64,000 nucleotides of DNA from Nymphaea colorata (taxonomy: Eukaryota; Streptophyta; Magnoliopsida; Nymphaeales; Nymphaeaceae). The notes below the pieces were generated by a model. The model did not search any database, was not told the origin of the DNA, and saw nothing but the letters and a program-made list of their open reading frames with translations. The stretch is from assembly GCF_008831285.2 (NCBI RefSeq), contig NC_045150.1, positions 15,311,362-15,375,361 of the forward strand. Direction: 5' to 3'. Every line of letters begins with the position of its first letter. Positions within the stretch are counted from its first letter, which is position 1. Below are positions 58,701 through 64,000 of the stretch, piece after piece. Both the position numbers and the translations under genes were made by a program.

Positions 58701-59929
58701 TAAACAATCAGAAATTTTCACACTGCCCCAACCGATAATAGGAGAGAATCTCCCATCTGCAAGCTTCACCTGTCTAGGTTGAGGAAAATGGTGAAGCACG
58801 GTGAATAAGTTTGGTCTACTGCAAAAGTGCTTGGAGGCTCCAGAATCAATAATCCATGACATACCTGGATCTCGGTTTTGCATAGTGGTGGAAAGAGTAG
58901 AATCACCCACAATTGTAGACGCCAAGGAGGAAGATGAAGCTTTCTGAGCCAGAAATTGTTCATGCTCTGGTTTACTCATACTAACAGTGACATTTTCTAC
59001 ATTTGATTCTGTATGGTCATCTTCAACACGTGAAGCTTTTGGGATATGAGACGAGTTCTTGATCTGTGATGACTCGGAGCCTCGGATCATAGGGCGACCA
59101 TGTTTATTCCAGCATCTATCTTCTAGATGACCAAGTCTTCCACAGAACGTGCATTGAAATCTACCACGTCCACCTCCTGAACTACGACCTCCTCTCCCTC
59201 TATTGAAGGTCTGTGCTCGGCTTCCTGAGATGGCTAAGGACTGCCCACGACCTCCTGGGACAGCTAATGCTGAAGAAGGTGCATCAGTTGAAGATGGAGA
59301 TAGAGTCACCACCAGACGACTTAGCCTATTATAGGCCTCAGCAAGGTCTGGAATTTCAGCCTCAGTCAACATTTGGGCTTTGGCCACTGCAAAATCAGGA
59401 GATAACCCAGCTAAAAATTTTGCCACCATGTGCTGCTCAAAGTGGGTTTTGTAGCATGATTGACACGGGGGACGTAGGGCTTTGAGCCTCTCATGGCTGA
59501 TTTGACTGATGCAAAGTATTGGGCCAGATCTGAGTCACCTTGTTGGAGTTTAAGAAGTTCTTCTTCAACCTGCAAGACTTTGCTCATATTCTTATCATGA
59601 GAGTAAGTTTGCTTCAGAAATTCCCACATATGCTTGGCAGAGGTATAATAAGCAATCGTAGGAGTGATGTGTGCCTACACACTATTCATAATCCATGACA
59701 TCACAATATTGTTATCTTCCTCCCATGTAGAATATTTTCCGGTCTTAGTTAGGGGTTCTTCCTCCTCAATAACATGTTTCTTTCTATGCCCCTTAACAGA
59801 CATCATAAATACGCGACACCAGATTTCATAATTTGAACCATCTAACTTCACGGTAGACCCAAATGAAAGAAGATTCCCAGAGACTTTATATTCTCCCTGT
59901 GTATCAACAATACTATCCTTTTGCTCCAT
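55757..59929 (-). pseudogene. Copia 3 gag-pol, few breaks
   Basis: This is a minus-strand Ty1/copia polyprotein. Gag starts at 59,929 (MEQKDSIVDTQGEY), with a stop near 59,675 and a frameshift near 59,450. A long open frame at 59,429-57,720 holds the CCHC knuckle (CTFCGRLGHLEDRC), protease (WIIDSGASKHFCS), GAG-pre-integrase (WHLRLGHPSVSKL) and integrase core (HVDVWGPSR, CTDNALEFKS, QQNGVAERKH). After frameshifts near 57,720 and 56,940, RT and RNase H (56,998-55,757) keep AVYVDDIILTG and ADYAGSVEDRKSTTGF and end at TGA 55,757. The catalytic motifs are intact in places; the breaks still prevent one continuous product. Copia 1 and 2 are relatives. Confidence 0.9.
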
Positions 59930-60628
59930 AGTGAAGATCAAAGAAAAGAATCTTTGCACACTTAATATAAAATCTCTGCACACTTAATATAGACTGCTGG
60001 AAAAAAAATGAACGTGCAGGCAGAAAAATCCAGTCACAGATTTTAACATCTAGATGCTGTTAACATGCATTCAAAGCAGGTAGCAGTCACACTTCCTTCA
60101 CGTCCCTGAATAGTAGGAAACTTGGACAATAATTACTGCTGAAAAAACAAACTTACAGACAAAGACTGTCGCTGCTTTTTCTGTTCCCAACCTCAACTCT
60201 CAAACAACAAGTCCACATCTTGCTGTTCCACAATTAGCAACGTCAATAAACCATCTCCCCGATCAGCAGCAGCTATCCACAACCAGAAACAGCAACAAGC
60301 AATTTCTGATCAGCAGCAGCGACAGGATCCCAATAGCCACACCATGTTCCACTAATGGATCTAATCACGCGTTCCACATAGGTGTGATCATATTCCACCC
60401 TCCAACGAGCAATAGAAGGAAGAAGAAGAAGGAGATGATAAAGGAGATGGAGAGACGAGAGAGGGGGAAGAACGAGAGGAGGAAGAACGAGAGAGGGAGA
60501 TTCAGTCTCTGCCCATCAACCGAAGAGAGAGGAAGAGAGAGTATGGGGGTTAGAAACCTGACAGTCACCGGAGAGGAGATCGTCGGAAATCTGCCAGTCG
60601 CCGGCAGCCTAAAGTGATCACGCCGCTA

Positions 60629-60640
60629 GCTCTGATACCA
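60629..60640 (-). other. Primer binding site of copia 3
   Basis: GCTCTGATACCA on the plus strand is the complement of TGGTATCAGAGC. It directly abuts the 5' LTR and matches initiator tRNA-Met. Confidence 0.9.
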
Positions 60641-60824
60641 TGTTGTCGTGAGAGAAGGAGAGAGAAGAAAACACGTCCAACTTATTATTCATCACGTACC
60701 CTAACCCTTACTTAAGGGAGAATTAGGGTAAAAACAAAATTACAATGTAAACGAAAAGTTTTGTGAAAATAATTAAAGAACTGTCAAGTTCTTTAATATT
60801 CTAAAAGCTATCTCAACTTCAACA
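60641..60824 (-). repeat. 5' LTR of copia 3 (right copy)
   Basis: This is a direct repeat of 55,566-55,749 with about four substitutions and no length change. Confidence 0.93.
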
Positions 60825-60829
60825 AGGAC
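60825..60829. repeat. Right target-site duplication of copia 3
   Basis: AGGAC is identical to 55,561-55,565. The hAT reading frame continues directly after it. Confidence 0.93.
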
Positions 60830-61413
60830 GATCTTGATTTTTTGAACGTTGAAGGAGCAGCAGAGATTATTGATCAAGGAGAGGCTGGGGGGGAGCAATG
60901 GAATGTTGGTGACATTCAATTTACAACAGAGGGGATAGAAGAAGCAGTTAATGAAGAAAATGAAGATGATGATGAAGAATGAAGATGATGATGCAAATGA
61001 CGATTGACGATGCTTTTTGTTTTGAGTTTTGAAAACTATGTCAATATGTTTTGAGTTTTGACTTATGAACTTATGAATTGTGATGTACTTGAATACTCTT
61101 AGGTTGCTTAGTATGTTATTTTGTTTTTTGAATGTTTGATTTCTTATTTTGAAATGTCTTGTTCATATGCATACTTCATAGTTCATATTTCATATACATG
61201 AATGATGAATGTTCCTTTAAATACTTTTTTCTTGAATTTTTCTGATTTTTACTAGTTTTTTCGGATTTTTTTAGAATTTTTCTGATTTTTTTCTATTTTT
61301 TATAAATTTTTAATATTTTTTGAAAATTAAAAAATTAATTTTACGATACGTTACGATACGGGGTATAGGTCGGCCCGACCGATACACGATACGATACGGC
61401 AGTGATAACATTG

Positions 61414-61421
61414 CCACAGAG
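61414..61421. repeat. Right 8-bp target duplication of the hAT transposon
   Basis: CCACAGAG is identical to 52,759-52,766. Confidence 0.93.
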
Positions 61422-61955
61422 TACTCTGAAGATAACCCAGATAGAAACTTTGTTACCATACCAGTTTCAAAATGAGATGCGTAGGAGTGCTTGCAAGGTG
61501 GGCAAAGCACTTTTACCTGTTCATTTGCAGCAATCAATGTAGCAAAATATTGTGATAGGCTTTGATCACCTTGTCGTATGTTACAAAGCTCCTCTTCCAA
61601 TTGTAAAATCTTAATAACATTAGTAGCATGAGAATGTCTTATTCAAGAAAGACCACATATCTTTAGCTCTGGTGTAGTATGCAATTGTTGAAGCGATACA
61701 GGACTCTACACTGTTCATGATCCACGACATTACAATGTTATTATCTTCATTCCAAGCAGTATATTTCCCTTTTTTCTCAAGAGGTTCATCTTCTTCAAGA
61801 ATATATTTTTTCCTATGACTAGCCACAGACATCATAAATACCCTCGACCAAATTTCATAATTTGAACCATTAAGTTTGATTGTGGTTCCATAAGAGAAGG
61901 AGTTACCAATCATCTTGTACTCATTAGACCCTTCTAACCTACTACCGTCAGCCAT
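61422..61955 (-). pseudogene. Copia 2 gag start, broken
   Basis: The minus-strand gag start is at 61,955 (MADGSRLEGSNEYKM), followed by NSFSYGTTIKLNGSNYEIW and, after a frameshift near 61,625, EEELCNIRQGDQSLSQYFAT and SHFETGMVTKFLSGLSSEYS. It matches the copia 1 gag closely. It is cut by the hAT insertion at 61,413. Confidence 0.87.
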
Positions 61956-62146
61956 AGTAAAAAAAAATTAATATAACACGGAGATCACAGCCAAAAGACG
62001 TGCAGCAGGATGAACACAACCAGAGAATGGCAGACATAGGTTCAGACGTAGATAACTACTTTCAGATGTAGATAGGCAGCAATTTCAGATATAGATAGTA
62101 GGCAGCAAACATGCACAGGTCTGACAGCTCCTAGAAGTATTTAACA

Positions 62147-62151
62147 GTTCC
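62147..62151. repeat. Right target-site duplication of copia 2
   Basis: GTTCC is identical to 47,797-47,801. Confidence 0.85.
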
Positions 62152-62205
62152 TACATATGAACTCATAAAAAAAACATAAATAGACTAAGACAATTTTTTT
62201 TGTGG

Positions 62206-62323
62206 TTTGGATCGGTTCCGACCTGGAACCGATCCAAACGTACCCAGTCGTACCCCCATACCGGTTTTTCCGTACCGGCATATCAGTACGAGTACGTGGG
62301 CCTCCCCAACGTACCACTGTGAC
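62206..62323. mobile_element. Possible MITE end with 14-bp hairpin
   Basis: A perfect inverted repeat, TTTGGATCGGTTCC and its complement, lies at 62,206-62,238 with a 5-nt loop. GTACC/GTACG-rich sequence follows and ends in GTGAC at 62,323. The complemented right end, GTCACAGTGGTACG, resembles the ends near 47,618 and 52,750. No target duplication was confirmed. Confidence 0.45.
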
Positions 62324-62325
62324 TT

Positions 62326-62583
62326 AGGTTTTTCTAAAGTATTTTCATCATCTCATAGCAGCACTTCACATTTTGACCTTCTCTTTGTTGGAAAATCTTA
62401 GGCATGCATCTAGGTTTTTCTAAAGTATTTTCATCATCTCATAGCAGCACTTAACATTTTGACCTTCTCTTTGTTGGAAAATCTTAGGCATGCATCTAGG
62501 TTTTTCTAAAGTATTTTCATCATCTCATAGCAGCACTTCACATTTTGACCTTCTCTTTGTTGGAAAATCTTAGGCATGCATCT
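62326..62583. repeat. 86-bp tandem repeat, three copies
   Basis: Units start at 62,326, 62,412 and 62,498 (AGGTTTTTCTAAAGTATTTT). They differ by about one base (CTTCACA versus CTTAACA). The near identity shows recent expansion. There is no reading frame of note. Confidence 0.95.
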
Positions 62584-62633
62584 TCTTCCCTCCAAAAATT
62601 GAGGGCTCGTTGACCAAGTTAGATCAATCTTTG

Positions 62634-62637
<4 letters not shown>

Positions 62638-62720
<83 letters not shown>
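62638..62720. repeat. CT/TA compound microsatellite
   Basis: A (CT)n run is followed by a (TA)n run, over 80 bp in all. Confidence 0.95.
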
Positions 62721-62725
<5 letters not shown>

Positions 62726-64000
62726 CACCTTTATCCTCTGCTGCTAAATCAAGCCCTCTTTACTATGTGCTCTTCTCTTTGTGTTTTTTATCCAATATTC
62801 AGCTCAAATATGACTTCCAGAAATCGGACGCATACAAGAAAACTTATATCGCATTAGTAATCAGATGCAGATATGATATAGCGTTTTCTTACCAAATTTA
62901 ATAAAATGACTGATTTTAAGGAAGTAAAAATATAGATATGTTTTTTCTATTTCCTACATTTAAATATAAATCTATGTTGTTAAGGCATCGCCTAGGCCAC
63001 CCCTAGGCATGGACTAGGCGACAGTCCACACCCGTCGCCTAAGTCCATTACTTAGGCAATGGGTGTGGTGCTGACGCCTAGGCTGGACTATGTGCCAGCA
63101 TGCCTAGTCCATGGGATATGTACTGATTTTCACAAGCTGTTATAATGTATATTATATGTTATATGTACAATCTGTTGTAATGTATACTATATGTACTGAT
63201 TTGATACGATTTTTGTTTTAAATGATTCAAATAAAATAGTTGTAACATACTACATAAAATAAATTTCAATTCATAACAAGATATACAGTTATTTACACCA
63301 GAATTCATATTGAGTTTTTCTATTGCAGTACTTTATCTAGAGAAATTGTTGTTTTAGAGTCAGAATATTTTAGGTATGTGTCTGGCATTGGATTCTGACA
63401 GGGTCAGATCCTAAGAAATGCAAGCATTGTGTCCAGTATGTAAACGAGAATGACGTGTCTTCTGTTGTCTATCAAATTAAGGCATCAGCTAGAACAGAAC
63501 AGAACAGTTTTCCAGTATGTAAACAAGCTGGAAATGTGCTGTTAGTCTGTCATGTAAACAAGAGCAAAACAGTTTTTCATGTTTTACCTTTTGGCTTTGT
63601 TTACAAAGTGTAATCATTCAATTAGAACAGAACAGAATAGTTTTTCATGTGTTACTTTTTTTGTACTACATATGTCTGTGTTAGTGGTGATAGGCACACC
63701 TGGAACAGAAGCTTACAGTTCAATCAGTAAGGGGCCGTTTGATGGCTGGAAACCATGGAAACGGAAAAAAATTTCGAGAAATATATTTCTGGAATTGAGA
63801 AATAGGAAAAAAAATTCCATATTTCCAAAACAAGCTTGTGTTTGTTAAGTAGGAAATATTTTTTGGAAAGAAATTTTGTCGTTTGGCAGAAGTGGAAGAA
63901 GGGAAGGGAAGGGAAGGGAAGGGAAGGAGGAGGAGGAGGAGGAGGAAGAAGGGAAGGGAAGGGAAGGGAAGGAGGATGAGGAGGAGGAAGAAGGGAAGGG
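62721..64000. other. Intergenic end of window with MITE-like segments
   Basis: No gene is supported. Around 62,975-63,115 is a block with repeated GCCTAGGC/CCTAGGCG-type words after GTTGTTAAGGC, as seen at the ends of some plant hAT-type MITEs. From 63,731 (GGGGCCGTTTGATGGC) another MITE-like terminus appears. From about 63,893 to the window end the plus strand is almost only purine. The open frame at 63,579-63,848 has no recognised motif. Confidence 0.45.
63893..64000. repeat. Polypurine GGGAA/GGA repeat
   Basis: About 108 bp of GGGAA and GGA units have a single pyrimidine near 63,978. The tract runs off the window. Confidence 0.92.

Larger units (their letters stand above)
55566..60824 (-). 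mobile_element. Ty1/copia retrotransposon (copia 3) inside the hAT transposase
   Basis: This 5.26-kb minus-strand element is complete in structure: 184-bp LTRs (55,566-55,749 and 60,641-60,824), a PBS complement at 60,629-60,640, a polypurine tract complement at 55,750-55,758, and an exact AGGAC target duplication. The LTRs differ at about four of 184 positions, making it the youngest datable LTR element here. Its leader near 60,365-60,390 shares a block with the copia 1 leader. The gag-pol frame is still largely readable but has breaks. Confidence 0.95.
53211..60982 (+). pseudogene. hAT transposase, broken (interrupted by copia 3)
   Basis: The transposase would cut and join the element ends. 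The start is ATG 53,211, after a probable 5' UTR intron (donor GTAAGAAA near 53,120). A BED zinc finger lies near 53,236-53,347 (VKCNYC, FKHHIAGTH), an acidic stretch follows, then a DUF659-type region near 54,030 (NVMADGWTN) with DNAANYKAA and SPCAAHCVN. Introns fit at 55,061-55,161 and 55,365-55,444. The dimerisation region reads LWWERF, CPELRKLAIRIL, then WSVFQHIHSKKRNRL. Copia 3 inserts at 55,566 and the frame resumes after 60,829, ending TGA at 60,980. Breaks: an extra T in the T8 run at 53,735-53,742, a shift near 53,955, and a 2-nt loss near 55,260. Confidence 0.88.
52767..61413 (+). mobile_element. hAT DNA transposon, full size, interrupted by copia 3
   Basis: Terminal inverted repeats start CAATGTTATC at both ends, and an exact 8-bp duplication (CCACAGAG) flanks the element. 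Without the inserted copia 3 and its target duplication it is about 3.4 kb. Both ends carry arrays of GTATCG/CGATAC words, probable transposase-binding repeats. The transposase gene is on the plus strand with a BED zinc finger, DUF659 region and hAT dimerisation region, but it has frameshifts. The host site is the gag of copia 2: the right flank continues the copia 2 gag (61,422 onward). Confidence 0.93.

Noticed and set aside
63893-64000. Possible telomere-like or satellite array
   Set aside because: The unit is GGGAA/GGA, not the plant telomere repeat TTTAGGG, and it is short.

Overview
This is nuclear DNA of a flowering plant. It holds one complete 19-exon beta-galactosidase gene with plant-type introns, a tRNA-Asp gene, and the last two exons of a second plant gene. 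Most of the rest is plant-type Ty3/gypsy, Ty1/copia and hAT transposable elements in nests, plus AT/CT microsatellites. The species cannot be told from the sequence. No bacterial or organellar operon, CRISPR array or rRNA was seen.

Layout. (1) About 1-26,200 is nest A. A decayed minus-strand Ty3/gypsy element of Tat/Ogre type (pol remnants at about 2,640-5,071 and 20,993-22,640) is split inside its reverse transcriptase by a plus-strand Ty1/copia element (5,072-20,992). That copia element is itself split in its leader by a plus-strand Ty3/gypsy element with about 3-kb LTRs (5,469-15,973, TSD TCACG). (2) 27,679-40,263 minus is an intact GH35 beta-galactosidase gene, BGAL16-like. It has 19 exons and 830 codons, a signal peptide and a C-terminal SUEL-type lectin domain; its first intron has a GC donor. 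(3) 41,460-41,531 minus is tRNA-Asp(GTC). (4) 43,758-44,420 is a 327-bp tandem duplication. (5) 45,815-46,966 minus holds the last two exons of an unidentified conserved plant gene. (6) 47,802-62,146 is nest B. A minus-strand copia element (TSD GTTCC) carries a 378-bp hAT-type MITE (8-bp TSD), an unclassified 1.6-kb insertion, and a full-size hAT transposon (52,767-61,413, 8-bp TSD). The hAT transposon is itself split by another minus-strand copia element (55,566-60,824, TSD AGGAC). (7) 62,152-64,000 holds tandem repeats, microsatellites and MITE-like sequence.

Only the beta-galactosidase, the tRNA and probably the two-exon gene tail look functional. Every transposon reading frame seen is broken by stops, frameshifts, deletions or later insertions. 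Exact target-site duplications allow the order of insertion to be read. I see no new defence or metabolic system. The most notable items are the hAT/MITE pair with shared termini and sub-terminal motif arrays, a short poly-A-tailed insertion with a 22-bp target duplication, the GC-AG intron, and a gene tail whose upstream side is blocked by 14 kb of nested transposons.
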